Origin: JAGOMX01 sp041738135
Lineage (GTDB): Bacteria; Pseudomonadota; Alphaproteobacteria; JAGOMX01
Length of the DNA: 50,505 bases
Direction of reading: 5' to 3'
Assembly: GCA_041738135.1 (NCBI GenBank)
Contig: JBGSQK010000061.1
Location: forward strand, 1 to 50,505
In this document: in pieces, positions 25,774 through 35,321 of the stretch
How positions within the stretch are numbered: the stretch's first letter is position 1
How the letters are laid out: every line of letters begins with the position of its first letter
Notes under the pieces: generated by a model
The model's input: the letters and a program-made list of their open reading frames with translations, nothing else
What the model was told of the DNA's origin: nothing
Databases searched by the model: none
Program-made: the position numbers and the translations under genes

Positions 25774-26994
25774 ATGAATGAAAACCAACAGCAGTCAGAT
25801 ATTTTTCTCGCCTTTGTTAGCGACAAAGAAACCATGGAAGTTGTGCGGTCTTTAGCGCTGTCACGTTATGGCTTGAAAATTGATGTTCATCAGGGAAATA
25901 TTAAATCAGCGACGTCATACCTGCAGTTCAATCATTCGCCAAGAATTTTACTTGTAGATATTACTGGCTCTGAAGTTCCCCTTTCGGATATGAAGGCTCT
26001 TGCAGATGTATCTGAGCCGGGCTTACAAGTGATCGCCATCGGAGAGAGAAATGATGTTGGCATTTTCCGCGATCTTGTTGAACTTGGTGTGAAAGATTAC
26101 ATTGCTAAACCTCTGAATGTAACACTTCTAATCCATAGTCTTGAGCTATTGATGGGCGTTGCCGGTTCAAGTAAGAAAGTAGAATCCGGGTTTAGTTATG
26201 CTGGTAAGTTAGTGACCTTCTTGGGTGCTCGTGGCGGTGTTGGATCTTCCACATTGGCAGCCAATTGCTCCTGGGCCATGGCTCATGGACATTATAAGAG
26301 GGTTTGTCTGGCTGATCTTGATTTTTATCATGGCATCATGAACCAGGTGTTTAACTTGGGGGCCTCCTCCTCATTAAAGGAAGTTCTTCAAAGTCCTGAA
26401 AGAATAGATGAAACCCTACTGATGCGTTCAGTGCTCAAGGTAAGTGAATATCTTTCTACGTTAAGCGCACCTATGCCTATAGACGAGGATTTTCCATTCC
26501 CTACAGATGCCATCCATGCATGTCTGCCGTTGTTGCAGAACCAGTTTCACTATACGATTCTTGATATGCCCAGATATAATCATCGCCTTCATTATCCCAT
26601 CATGGATAAATCCAATATCATTGTGCTCTCGCTAGATTTTACATTGCTGTCCGTAAGAGAGTCTGTAAGTTTATTGAGAGTGTTAAAAACCACACAAGAT
26701 GTGCAGATTATCGTAGTTGCAAATAAAGCCGGTGAATATAAAAAAGGTGAGCTGGATAGAAAGATGTTTGAAGAATCAATCGGTCAAGAAGTTGATCTGG
26801 TGATTGGTTTTGATTCGACAAAACCTCTTCAAACATTGAATGAAGGAACTCCAGTGGCTTCCGAACGTGGTTTGCTGTCTGATGGTATTTATGGAATTAC
26901 ATCACTTATCACAGGTAAAGAGGCGCAAAGCTCGCCTCAAGGTGGATCATCATTCTTAAGTGGTTTATTCGGTGGAGGCAAGGCTAGTGCCTAA
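25774..26994 (+). CDS. cpaE: Tad pilus assembly ATPase-like protein CpaE/TadZ
   Basis: This 406-residue protein has an N-terminal receiver-like domain (about 9-130) that lacks a clear phospho-acceptor context. A MinD/ParA-type ATPase domain follows from about 145, with a deviant Walker A (GARGGVGSST at 151-160). The Walker A signature lysine is Arg, as in many CpaE proteins. CpaE/TadZ localises the Tad machine to the pole. It is the first gene of cpaE-cpaF-tadB-tadC. The 194-base gap upstream holds no ORF and only a weak inverted repeat (TAGAC/GTCTA near 25692-25707). Confidence 0.9.
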   Translation: MNENQQQSDIFLAFVSDKETMEVVRSLALSRYGLKIDVHQGNIKSATSYLQFNHSPRILLVDITGSEVPLSDMKALADVSEPGLQVIAIGERNDVGIFRDLVELGVKDYIAKPLNVTLLIHSLELLMGVAGSSKKVESGFSYAGKLVTFLGARGGVGSSTLAANCSWAMAHGHYKRVCLADLDFYHGIMNQVFNLGASSSLKEVLQSPERIDETLLMRSVLKVSEYLSTLSAPMPIDEDFPFPTDAIHACLPLLQNQFHYTILDMPRYNHRLHYPIMDKSNIIVLSLDFTLLSVRESVSLLRVLKTTQDVQIIVVANKAGEYKKGELDRKMFEESIGQEVDLVIGFDSTKPLQTLNEGTPVASERGLLSDGIYGITSLITGKEAQSSPQGGSSFLSGLFGGGKASA

Positions 26995-27042
26995 TTCGAG
27001 CGCCAAATACATCGATTTTTCTAAACTGGAGGTTAATGTCCA

Positions 27043-28383
27043 ATGACTGGAAGTACCAATTCACTGAATATTGATGCTCTGGAAGTTTATTCGGTTGCCA
27101 ATCAACAATTGCCCCCCGCATTGCTTGAATTCAGAGATAAGGCTTTTGATGAAATAATCGAAGCGATAGATTTAGGCGCAGCTCGTAAACTGGCAAAACC
27201 TGAATTGTTGGCTGAAGTTCAGAGATTCTTAACCCAGTTGAGCGCTAAAAGTTTGGTGCAGATTAATTATCGTGAGCAAGAGCAGATTGCCAATGAAATA
27301 GTCAATGATATGATTGGTCTTGGGCCATTGGAAGCCCTGGTTCATGATGAATCTATCACTGATATAATGGTTAACGCACCTTCATCCATATTCGTAGAAC
27401 GCTTCGGTAAATTGGTCCCCACAGATGTAACCTTTCGCACCGACAAGCATGTTATGCAAGTGGCACAACGTATCGCCAACCAGGTAGGACGTCGTGTGGA
27501 TGAATCGAGCCCTATGGTGGATGCGCGTTTGAAGGATGGTAGCCGTGTGAACGTTATTATCCCGCCACTGGCGCTTGAAGGCGTAACTATTTCCATACGT
27601 AAGTTTTCAAAGACGTCGATTTCCCTTGATAAAATGGCTGCTCAAGGAAATATTTCCGACCAGATGCTTCAGTTCTTGAAGATAGCTTCCCGCTGTCGGT
27701 TGAATATCATTGTTGCTGGAGGTACGGGTGCCGGTAAAACAACACTTTTGAATGCACTATCACAACTAATTGATCCAGCCGAACGTATTGTTACCATTGA
27801 AGACTCGGCTGAATTGAAACTGCAACAGCCGCATGTGGTAAGACTTGAAAGCCGTCCGCCTAATATTGAAGGTGAAGGTCAGGTGTCCATTCAGGATTTG
27901 CTTAAAAACTCGTTACGTATGCGTCCAGACCGAATTGTAGTTGGTGAGTGTCGTGGCGGCGAGGCATTTGATATGTTGCAAGCCATGAATACCGGACATG
28001 ATGGTTCTATGTCAACACTGCACGCAAACACGGCCGCTGATACTTTAAGTCGTATGGAAAACATGGTGCTGATGGCTGGGCATAAGCTGCCCAATGATGT
28101 GGTTCGTAAATATATTGCAGATGCTGTGGATCTGATTGTCCATATTTCTCGTATGCGCGATGGCATTCGCAGGGTCGGTCAAATCACTGAAGTGCGTGAA
28201 GTTATGGCGAGCGGACAGATTGATGCCAGAGATATCTTCCATTTTGAATATGAGGATATGGATGCTAATGGTCGTATCATTGGTCAATTCAAAACAGCTC
28301 AGCATGAACCCTTCTTCATGGAAAAGGTTCGTTACTTTAACCTTGAGAAAGAAATGAAAGAAGCTTTGGGGATGCCATTATGA
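27043..28383 (+). CDS. cpaF: Tad pilus secretion ATPase CpaF/TadA
   Basis: This 446-residue type II/IV secretion ATPase energises assembly of the Flp pilus. The Walker A is GGTGAGKTTLLNAL (from residue 226). The Asp box region is VTIEDSAELKLQQPHVVRLESR, here only named, and the His box is STLHANTAADTLSRMENMV. The N-terminal helical domain and the MVDARLKDGSRVNVIIPP block are standard. GGAGG is ten bases upstream of the ATG. Its stop overlaps tadB by four bases (ATGA), so translation is coupled. Confidence 0.96.
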   Translation: MTGSTNSLNIDALEVYSVANQQLPPALLEFRDKAFDEIIEAIDLGAARKLAKPELLAEVQRFLTQLSAKSLVQINYREQEQIANEIVNDMIGLGPLEALVHDESITDIMVNAPSSIFVERFGKLVPTDVTFRTDKHVMQVAQRIANQVGRRVDESSPMVDARLKDGSRVNVIIPPLALEGVTISIRKFSKTSISLDKMAAQGNISDQMLQFLKIASRCRLNIIVAGGTGAGKTTLLNALSQLIDPAERIVTIEDSAELKLQQPHVVRLESRPPNIEGEGQVSIQDLLKNSLRMRPDRIVVGECRGGEAFDMLQAMNTGHDGSMSTLHANTAADTLSRMENMVLMAGHKLPNDVVRKYIADAVDLIVHISRMRDGIRRVGQITEVREVMASGQIDARDIFHFEYEDMDANGRIIGQFKTAQHEPFFMEKVRYFNLEKEMKEALGMPL

Positions 28384-29396
28384 TCGATATAACTGCATAT
28401 TTGCCTATGGAAGATTTGAAATTTTATTTGCCATTCCTATTTTCAGGCCTCTTTTTAGTTATGGTGGTGTTTCTTTTAAGCTCTTACCGCAAAAAAGACA
28501 AACGCAATCTGGTCAGATCCAGGGTTAAAGAGGCGAGTAAACAAGGTAAATCAGCTAATGCAGCTGAAAATTATCGATTGTTTGAAGCCGAGCATGAAAA
28601 AATGCTCGAAATTCAGTTGGACGATTTCTTTAAAGATTTGACAAAGAAACGCGGGGTTAAAACCAGTTATTTCCAAAAGCTGACGGCGGGTGTGTCCGCT
28701 GGAGCTGCGCTTCTTATTATGCTTATTGCCACGCTAGTTGCATTTCTGGTGATAAAAGTCGTCATGGTCTTGGACGCGGCCGATACAATCATATACGCAA
28801 TTCCTGCAGGTATATGTATAACTATAATCTTGCTTCGTAAATATCAAGATCGCCGGGAAAAGGAATTTCTAATTTCATTTCCCCTTGCCTTTGACATTGT
28901 TGCCCGCGGATTAAAAGCTGGTGGTACAATCGAAAAAACATTTAAAACGGTTGCAGAGCAAATTGAAGGCCCAGTGGGTCGTGAATTCAATAGAATTAAT
29001 GAAGAGAATGATTTTGGTGTCCCGTTTGATGAGGCCATGATAAATGCGGCTGAGCGCATTCAAATTGATGACTTCAGTTTCTTCACGATCGCCCTAATTA
29101 TCCAAAGGAAAGCCGGTGGTAGCTTATCCGATCTAGTTACAAATATTAGCTCATTCTTACGTAAAAGGCAGGAGCTAAGAATGAAGGTCAAAGCCTTGTC
29201 CGCAGAAGCAAAAGCCACTGGATTCATTGTGGGCTCATTACCCGTGGTCATACTGATCATCATGTGGTTCGTAAATCCTGAAACAATCGACACTTTGAGG
29301 TTTGACCCCGCGGGACGAAAACTCTCTTTATTTCTCATTTTATATATGTCTTTAGGAATTTATATCATAAAAAGAATGACCAATATAAAAGTATAG
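28380..29396 (+). CDS. tadB: Tad pilus inner-membrane platform protein TadB (CpaG)
   Basis: This 338-residue protein of the type II secretion F/GspF family has an N-terminal helix (about 18-36), two central helices (about 100-150) and a C-terminal pair (about 275-335). The cytoplasmic T2SSF domain lies between (FPLAFDIVARGLKAGGTIEKTF). It forms the platform with TadC on which CpaF acts. It overlaps cpaF and is followed by tadC after 13 bases with a good AGGGAG. Confidence 0.93.
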   Translation: MIDITAYLPMEDLKFYLPFLFSGLFLVMVVFLLSSYRKKDKRNLVRSRVKEASKQGKSANAAENYRLFEAEHEKMLEIQLDDFFKDLTKKRGVKTSYFQKLTAGVSAGAALLIMLIATLVAFLVIKVVMVLDAADTIIYAIPAGICITIILLRKYQDRREKEFLISFPLAFDIVARGLKAGGTIEKTFKTVAEQIEGPVGREFNRINEENDFGVPFDEAMINAAERIQIDDFSFFTIALIIQRKAGGSLSDLVTNISSFLRKRQELRMKVKALSAEAKATGFIVGSLPVVILIIMWFVNPETIDTLRFDPAGRKLSLFLILYMSLGIYIIKRMTNIKV

Positions 29397-29409
29397 GGAG
29401 AAGAGAATT

Positions 29410-30342
29410 ATGGGTTACGCAGAACTTATTGTAGGTGCTTTGACGTTCTCTTCATTTGTTTTTATATTTTGGCTCATGCGGAGAAAATATGCACAACAAG
29501 ATATGGTTGAGCGCATTAAGGCCGCCGGTGATGCAGCGAACCCCCATGCTGGCTCTGGTAAAGCTCATCAAACATTAGGTCAAGCATATAAGGCAGGTGT
29601 TTCCGATATTTTCGATGTATCTGCTGGACTTAACAGATCAGAATATAAGATCATGTTCGAGCAAGCTGGGTGGAATCCTAAAAATGCCCAACGCACTATC
29701 ATACAACTTAAAATATTTCTAGCGATGGCATTGATATTGCCAGCATTTCTGGCAGTTAGTACCATCAATAAACTGGCTGTTCAGCCCACTTACATGAAAG
29801 TGCTTATAGTTATGGCTGCTGGTATAACCGGCATGTTTTTGTTTGATAAGGTAATGCAGTTTATCATTAACAGCAGGTACAGAAGGATATCTAAAGATCT
29901 TCACAGCGCAGTAGAACTTCTTGTGGTTTGTTCAAGGGCTGGTATGGGGATCGAAAAGGGGCTGGAGCGTGTGGCTCAAGAGGTCTCTCAATACAACCCA
30001 GATTTGGGCCGTGAATTTTATGTGACTTCCGTTGAGTTGGAGGTTATGCCTAATCGTAAGCTGGCTTATGAAAATCTGAGGCGTCGCGTCGCTTTGCCTT
30101 TGGTCTATGGTATGACAACCACATTGATACAGGCAGAAGAGCAAGGTAGCTCGATTTCTGAATCCTTAAAAATCTTGTCCGATGAGTTCAGGACTCAAGT
30201 GCTTATGGATTTTGAAAGGCGCGCAGCTAAACTTCCAGCTACCCTATCTATCCCCGTTGTTTTGTTTACTTTGCCCACATTGATGGCAGTTATTTTAGGG
30301 CCTGCCATTATCAAGCTGCTGAGTGATACGAGTCTGTTCTAA
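29410..30342 (+). CDS. tadC: Tad pilus inner-membrane platform protein TadC (CpaH)
   Basis: This 310-residue second GspF-like platform protein has an N-terminal helix (about 5-22), central helices (about 98-150), a T2SSF domain with ELLVVCSRAGMGIEKGLERV and a C-terminal helix (about 278-303). It pairs with TadB. It is the last gene of this block and its final four bases overlap the stop of the convergent 2OG oxygenase gene. The tadD-G genes that usually follow are not here; the tadE/G genes lie 7 kb on, on the other strand. Confidence 0.93.
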   Translation: MGYAELIVGALTFSSFVFIFWLMRRKYAQQDMVERIKAAGDAANPHAGSGKAHQTLGQAYKAGVSDIFDVSAGLNRSEYKIMFEQAGWNPKNAQRTIIQLKIFLAMALILPAFLAVSTINKLAVQPTYMKVLIVMAAGITGMFLFDKVMQFIINSRYRRISKDLHSAVELLVVCSRAGMGIEKGLERVAQEVSQYNPDLGREFYVTSVELEVMPNRKLAYENLRRRVALPLVYGMTTTLIQAEEQGSSISESLKILSDEFRTQVLMDFERRAAKLPATLSIPVVLFTLPTLMAVILGPAIIKLLSDTSLF

Positions 30343-30998
30343 TAGACAGGCTCAGTGGGGTGAACCAACTCATGACGATTGCGCCAGTCTTGGGTTACGT
30401 AGTTGACGATGAGGGTTTTCCGAATACCGTTGATGACGCGCGGTTCAAATCCATGCCATGTCTTGTTGGAAGGAATAAACATCAACGCAGAGTTGGTATT
30501 AAAAGGCACAGTACGTGCATGTTTATCGTGGCTTTCGTAAATGTCTGTGCCCCAGCCTAAAGCATCCGGTTCCTTAGATAAATATATGAGCATGGTAAAC
30601 ATTTTAACGCCAATATCCGTGTGAGGCTCCAGCCAAAACCCAGCCGTATCAACGGCGTATTCGACCCTAAGTAGGGTGTCTTTAAGGGTTATATTTCCCA
30701 TTTCTTCAAATTTTGAAACGATCCTAGAATCCTTAAGCGTATTTGCTATACGACTACAAACCTCGTGTTTTTCAATGGAGGGCGGATTGACATACTGCCG
30801 TGTGGGATTATGCTCTTCCCGTGAGCCTACTTTGTAGTCAAGAGTGTGGAAATCAAAAGGTACTTCTAAAATTTCGTCAATGACTTGCTGCTTGAATAAA
30901 TTTGATATGAGCCAATGCTGAAAAGGATAGTTATCTTTCTGCGAATTATCCAGGGCAGATAATAAATGCGTAACATCTTGCTGGAGGTGGTCGGTCAT
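30339..30998 (-). CDS. 2-oxoglutarate/Fe(II) oxygenase, prolyl-hydroxylase-like
   Basis: This 219-residue cytosolic oxygenase has the triad His126-x-Asp128 (LEPHTDIG) and His182 (KTWHGFEP), with Arg193 (GIRKTL) positioned to bind 2-oxoglutarate. The double-stranded beta-helix core spans about 110-205. Relatives in bacteria sit in polysaccharide or surface-structure clusters and some hydroxylate proline or sugars; the target here is unknown. It is unrelated in sequence to the PhyH gene near the left end. It is transcribed towards tadC and overlaps it tail to tail by four bases. Confidence 0.8.
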   Translation of the reverse strand: MTDHLQQDVTHLLSALDNSQKDNYPFQHWLISNLFKQQVIDEILEVPFDFHTLDYKVGSREEHNPTRQYVNPPSIEKHEVCSRIANTLKDSRIVSKFEEMGNITLKDTLLRVEYAVDTAGFWLEPHTDIGVKMFTMLIYLSKEPDALGWGTDIYESHDKHARTVPFNTNSALMFIPSNKTWHGFEPRVINGIRKTLIVNYVTQDWRNRHELVHPTEPVY

Positions 30999-31146
30999 TG
31001 CTCAATCCTCTTCAAATATGGGGAACGGCCTGATCTTATGCAAGTATATGGATAAAAGCAAGCATACTGTGAGTAGGAGATTTAAGCAGAAGTGTGTCGT
31101 GAACGCAACAATGCAAAAATATTAATGATTTCTTGCTTCCTTCATC

Positions 31147-31174
31147 TTGATCACAGGACTGATTACGCGATAAC
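31147..31174 (+). promoter_or_regulatory. candidate promoter of the porin gene
   Basis: TTGATC at 31147-31152 and GATAAC at 31169-31174 with a 16-base spacer give a predicted leader of roughly 75 bases before the porin ATG. Each hexamer matches consensus at four of six positions. Nothing else was recognised in the 256-base gap. Confidence 0.3.
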
Positions 31175-31254
31175 TTCCCGTTAAAGGTGATAGTAGTGAA
31201 GGTGACTAATTTCAATCGCCCAGATTCAAGATTTTACGTTAATCGGAGGTTAAT

Positions 31255-32658
31255 ATGAAGAAGTATCTATTGGGAACAGCCGCCACGTTGTTGGTTTTAG
31301 GCGTTTCCGGGCTGACAATTGATTCAGCCAATGCGGGCGCTGACCCAAAAGGTGTAGCTCCCACTTTAAAAATCAGTGGTAACGCCACTGGTACATTTCA
31401 CTGGTATGAAAACAGTAAGAATGCTCGTGGTGAAAAAGGCTACGGCACAGTATTTGCGCTTGAAGATTCGCGCCTTAACTTTCAAGCTACAGGTCGTATG
31501 GCCGAAGGTTGGACTGGCGAGTCGTTCTATGACTGGTTGATCGGCTTTACTGGTGATACTGCAGAAGAACAAAACGTTGAAGAAAACCGTATCCGTGTTA
31601 AGGGATATTGGGGTACTGGTATGGTTGGAAATACCCAGGGTGTAGAAAACTTTATGGCTCGCGGTGCTTTCGGTGTTATGGGCGGTACAGGTGGTTTTGA
31701 TGGTAACTTTAAGATGACAACCACACGTGCTACAGGCTTGTTGTTGACCACTGACATGGTTGGTGCAACCAAGTATGCCACCAAGGGTACTTACGTTACT
31801 CCACGTTTTGCTGGCTTTCAGGCTGGTGTATCATATACACCAAACAGCGAGCACAAAGGTGAGGGAACTAATGGTGACCCACATGTGAAGACCAGTCGCA
31901 AGACACCTAAAGAGACTTTTGATAACAATAGCTGGGCATTTGGTGCTAACTATATCAATAAGTTCCCTGGTGATTTCTCATTGGCATTATCTGCAACAGC
32001 TGTGGTAGGTCACACAAGGCCACCTGCTGGTAAAGCGATAGACCAGACCAACCTGTTTACAGCACATCAGACGGCTCCTCGTAACAGAACCAAGTCGTTT
32101 GCATTAGGTGGTGTGGCTAGTTATCAAGATTTCGAGCTGGGTATGGAGTGGATAGATAACGGCAAGTCTCAACAGATAAAGAATGCAAATCGTGCTCTAG
32201 GACCAGGCAGAGCACTAACGACTGGCACGCCTAATGGTCAAGCAACCGAGAATGCTGGTGGTGTTCCAGTTGTAGACCAGTTTGGTAATCCGGTAACTAC
32301 CCCTGTTCCCACAACTTACACTGGAAGAATTGGTTCCTTCAACGCCGGTAAGACATTCAGCGTTGCAACTGCCTATAGCTTTGGCTTTAACAAAGTGTCG
32401 TACGGCTACTATTACAGCTGCCGTAAGTTTAACGGTGCGAACACAATTGGCAATGTACATTCACTAGCCTATGACCGTGCTGTTGCACCAGGTTTCTCGG
32501 TGTTCGCTGAAGGCGTGTTGTTTGATTTTAAATCAAAACAATCATCTGTGGCGTTCCAGAATGCTTTGAAAGCTAACACACCTGGAAACGCTTTGTCTTC
32601 TGGTGTTCTTTCAAACAATGGCCGTACTTTGTTGATGGGTGCATCCACAAAGTTCTAA
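31255..32658 (+). CDS. outer-membrane porin-like beta-barrel protein
   Basis: This 467-residue protein has a Sec signal peptide (1-27, cut after ANA). The mature chain is rich in Gly, Thr and alternating aromatic strands. It starts PTLKISGNATGTFHWYEN and includes DSRLNFQATGRMAEGW, typical of general porin strands and turn loops, and ends in Phe (MGASTKF), the BAM recognition signal. A Pro/Thr/Gly-rich long loop falls around 320-355. It is probably a trimeric diffusion channel. GGAGG is seven bases before the ATG and a terminator follows, so it is monocistronic and likely highly expressed. Confidence 0.85.
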   Translation: MKKYLLGTAATLLVLGVSGLTIDSANAGADPKGVAPTLKISGNATGTFHWYENSKNARGEKGYGTVFALEDSRLNFQATGRMAEGWTGESFYDWLIGFTGDTAEEQNVEENRIRVKGYWGTGMVGNTQGVENFMARGAFGVMGGTGGFDGNFKMTTTRATGLLLTTDMVGATKYATKGTYVTPRFAGFQAGVSYTPNSEHKGEGTNGDPHVKTSRKTPKETFDNNSWAFGANYINKFPGDFSLALSATAVVGHTRPPAGKAIDQTNLFTAHQTAPRNRTKSFALGGVASYQDFELGMEWIDNGKSQQIKNANRALGPGRALTTGTPNGQATENAGGVPVVDQFGNPVTTPVPTTYTGRIGSFNAGKTFSVATAYSFGFNKVSYGYYYSCRKFNGANTIGNVHSLAYDRAVAPGFSVFAEGVLFDFKSKQSSVAFQNALKANTPGNALSSGVLSNNGRTLLMGASTKF

Positions 32659-32682
32659 GTTGTCTGTATATTTTTTTAAGAG

Positions 32683-32712
32683 GGGAGGGCAGTAGCTCTT
32701 CCCTTTTTTTAT
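32683..32712 (+). terminator. terminator of the porin gene
   Basis: GGGAGGG pairs with TCTTCCC (two G-T pairs) around AGTAGC, followed by a run of seven T. It is about 25 bases after the porin stop. Confidence 0.75.
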
Positions 32713-32801
32713 TTCTTCAATGATTAGTTCACCTAATATATTGACACACTTTGTTAATCTAGCCATGCTAATGTAAGACAAGGATTCAGGGGGCATTGCA
32801 G

Positions 32802-35117
32802 ATGTTTAGATTACTACGTAACCCATTGTATTTGGTGCTTCTTAGCCTCACTTTTCTGATTCAAAAGCCTTGCTATTCATCCGATGATCCCATAAGGGAA
32901 TCTCTCAAAACCTTCTTTAGAACTCTGCTGACAAAACCTGATGTACCCATTCCTTCTCATATAACTGAAATGACCGAAAATCTATGGACAAACTATAAAA
33001 CGACCGAAATCTTCGAAGAAATAACGGATCCCATAGATGGCATTACAAAACGCGGCTATACGACCATTGGTCTAAAGCTGCCTGAAAAGTTCCAAGAAAG
33101 ATTAGTAACCGCGATTGTTGGATCAATAACCGACTACAGCGTTCCTGCTTACCCTCTCGGCGTAATGAATCCTCGCATGGGTTATAAATACCACCTAGGT
33201 TTCTTAGACGGCCAATTCGTTGTGGATGATTTAACCAAGATGTTAAGCCTTAGGATTCAATTATATCAAGATAAAAGACAAAATCGCATGACCAACGCTT
33301 ATCGATATTTCATGCCGACCAATACAACTCACTTAGATAAAAAAGACCTAACAGCTTTTTTAAGTCACGTTATGCATGGATTTGTAGTGGAGTGGATGCT
33401 ACTTGCCAGACAAGAACCTGAATTAGCTGAACATCCGTTTAGTACCGTTATTCATGAGAGTCTGAGTTCTTATCTGCGTGAGTCACAGTTACAATTGATT
33501 AATCATTGGGAACAAGTGAATGCACATTTGTTATCGGTCGACCAAGCTTCTAGCTTGATAACAGAATTGCAACCAGGCAAGGAAAAAGTACAACCGACCA
33601 TGAGTACCTTAATAACGCAGATTTGCGCTTATAATCAAATCATGGTTACGAAACCACTCAATGATACGTTGACCCAAAATTATATGAGGATCAATCAGCT
33701 TAGACATCTGAGGGGTCCCCCAAATGATAATGGTATACTTATCCTGTTCACTCCAATTCCCATAAGTATAGTAAGAAAATACGAGTTCGCGTTTGGCAGT
33801 GAATGCCTTCCATATTATTTTGCACGACTGCGGAAATTATCTCCCGCTGACAGAAAAAAAGAATGCGAATTGTTCATAAGATATCAATATCAAATGATAC
33901 CTGATTTGGTTTTGCCAAAAGATCCCTCCTTTATTTCCTTATCAAATATAGAAAACCTAGATCGGTTCTTAGGATTACAGCTTAGGAAACTTAGCGATCA
34001 GCTTAAGGATACCAGGCGAAAGATTCATGACGTATCTCCGGGTGATTGGGTATTAGATATAAAGCAACGAACGAGTACCCCTAAGGTCGAGCAAAAGCAT
34101 GCGCAGGTAGTCACAAAGCTTCCTGATACGGAGAATCCAAAACGACCTAAGAGCTTCTTTGAAAGATTATCGGCGATGCTCAGCTCAGCTGATTATCAAA
34201 CATTTTTCTCTAGACTAGACATTCCGGGGTATCCCAGAGTGCTCGAAACTGAATCATCAGTTCTCGTAGCCTTTTCTAAGAAGGATGAGGTCTTTCATAA
34301 ATGTTTTACTGATTGTGTTCGTAGTTTTCCGTTTTACAGCCAGAAAGGGTCTAATGGTGGCGCAAATGGGATTATTATGGAGGCATACTTTGACCAATTA
34401 AAATCCCATTGCGTGCAGATAAAGCCTAAGCAGCACATGAACGTAGAAGATTTCAGAGTATTAGGAAAACTATGGGTGAATACCACCTTAGAATACTATC
34501 AGCACTATTTGAAAGTTGCAGAAGAAAACCAACTGGCCCCCTTATGCATGTTCTTTGATGGATTAAACCATGGGCTCATCCAAAGACTCTCTTTTATGTT
34601 GGAGAGCTTGGGCGTTAACCCTGAGAAAAAAAACGTCATCAAAGATTTTTTTCAATCAAAGCCACATACATCTGAAGCAGCCCTCGAGTTCTTGAGCACT
34701 TTAGAGCAAATTCCAAATGCAATTCGACAATGCCTAAGTTATCCTGAGGTCAATGTGAGATTTTACCACATGATTATAGATCTTGTGTCCATTCGTTCGT
34801 TTGCCATATACCAACCTGGTGCGTTACAATTTCTGATTGAACATCACGAGAAAATTTCACCATATTTGCTGTCGCAATTTGCATATTGGTATGGTCAGAA
34901 TCTTCGTAATGCGCCTAAAATACATCCACTGGGTGAGAAAGGTGATGCTAGACTGGCAGGCCTGCTAAATTTACTGATCATGCAGTCAATTGCTGAAAAT
35001 TCCCGGAATGGAGCGCAAGATCATTTAGAAAAAAAGAAAGAGTTGGAATCATTCGTGAGTGCCATACAAACCACATTGGACAAATTAAAGTCCTTTAATT
35101 TTAAACCGATTGTTTAG
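32802..35117 (+). CDS. large orphan secreted protein
   Basis: This 771-residue protein is of unknown function. An N-terminal signal peptide (about 1-25, ending near CYSSDDP) indicates export; the rest is predominantly helical with no repeats or membrane segments and no enzymatic motif I recognise. A Ser/Lys/Pro-rich linker around 415-450 may divide it into two parts. The ATG at 32802 has CAGGGGG eight bases upstream; the TTG two codons earlier is too close to that site. It stands alone between a porin and a dispersed repeat. Large single-copy secreted orphans of this kind are candidates for host-interaction proteins, which is inference only. Confidence 0.72.
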   Translation: MFRLLRNPLYLVLLSLTFLIQKPCYSSDDPIRESLKTFFRTLLTKPDVPIPSHITEMTENLWTNYKTTEIFEEITDPIDGITKRGYTTIGLKLPEKFQERLVTAIVGSITDYSVPAYPLGVMNPRMGYKYHLGFLDGQFVVDDLTKMLSLRIQLYQDKRQNRMTNAYRYFMPTNTTHLDKKDLTAFLSHVMHGFVVEWMLLARQEPELAEHPFSTVIHESLSSYLRESQLQLINHWEQVNAHLLSVDQASSLITELQPGKEKVQPTMSTLITQICAYNQIMVTKPLNDTLTQNYMRINQLRHLRGPPNDNGILILFTPIPISIVRKYEFAFGSECLPYYFARLRKLSPADRKKECELFIRYQYQMIPDLVLPKDPSFISLSNIENLDRFLGLQLRKLSDQLKDTRRKIHDVSPGDWVLDIKQRTSTPKVEQKHAQVVTKLPDTENPKRPKSFFERLSAMLSSADYQTFFSRLDIPGYPRVLETESSVLVAFSKKDEVFHKCFTDCVRSFPFYSQKGSNGGANGIIMEAYFDQLKSHCVQIKPKQHMNVEDFRVLGKLWVNTTLEYYQHYLKVAEENQLAPLCMFFDGLNHGLIQRLSFMLESLGVNPEKKNVIKDFFQSKPHTSEAALEFLSTLEQIPNAIRQCLSYPEVNVRFYHMIIDLVSIRSFAIYQPGALQFLIEHHEKISPYLLSQFAYWYGQNLRNAPKIHPLGEKGDARLAGLLNLLIMQSIAENSRNGAQDHLEKKKELESFVSAIQTTLDKLKSFNFKPIV

Positions 35118-35142
35118 ATTGTATGGAGTGCTAATTTAGCAA

Positions 35143-35283
35143 CCCTCTCGTGTCTTCCCTGCCTTGAGCCGGGATCCAGCGCAACTATGTGCTGCGAAGC
35201 GGCTCTGTACAGAACATAGTGTGTCGCTAACGCTCCGCTTATTTCGCTGGATCCCGGCTCAAGGCCGGGAAGACACGGGGAGG
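35143..35283. repeat. 141-bp palindromic repeat element
   Basis: Left arm 35143-35181 and right arm 35245-35283 are 39 bases each and near-perfect inverted copies, joined by 63 bases that fold further (ACTATGT at 35184-35190 with ACATAGT at 35214-35220, GCGAAGCGG with CCGCTT). The outer part CTCGTGTCTTCCC...GGGAAGACACG is shared with the 45-base repeat at 4501-4545. It fills the gap between the 771-aa orphan and the DUF1338 gene. Confidence 0.88.
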
Positions 35284-35321
35284 TGTCATAATGACTGTTG
35301 TCATACTAACAGATTATAAAA

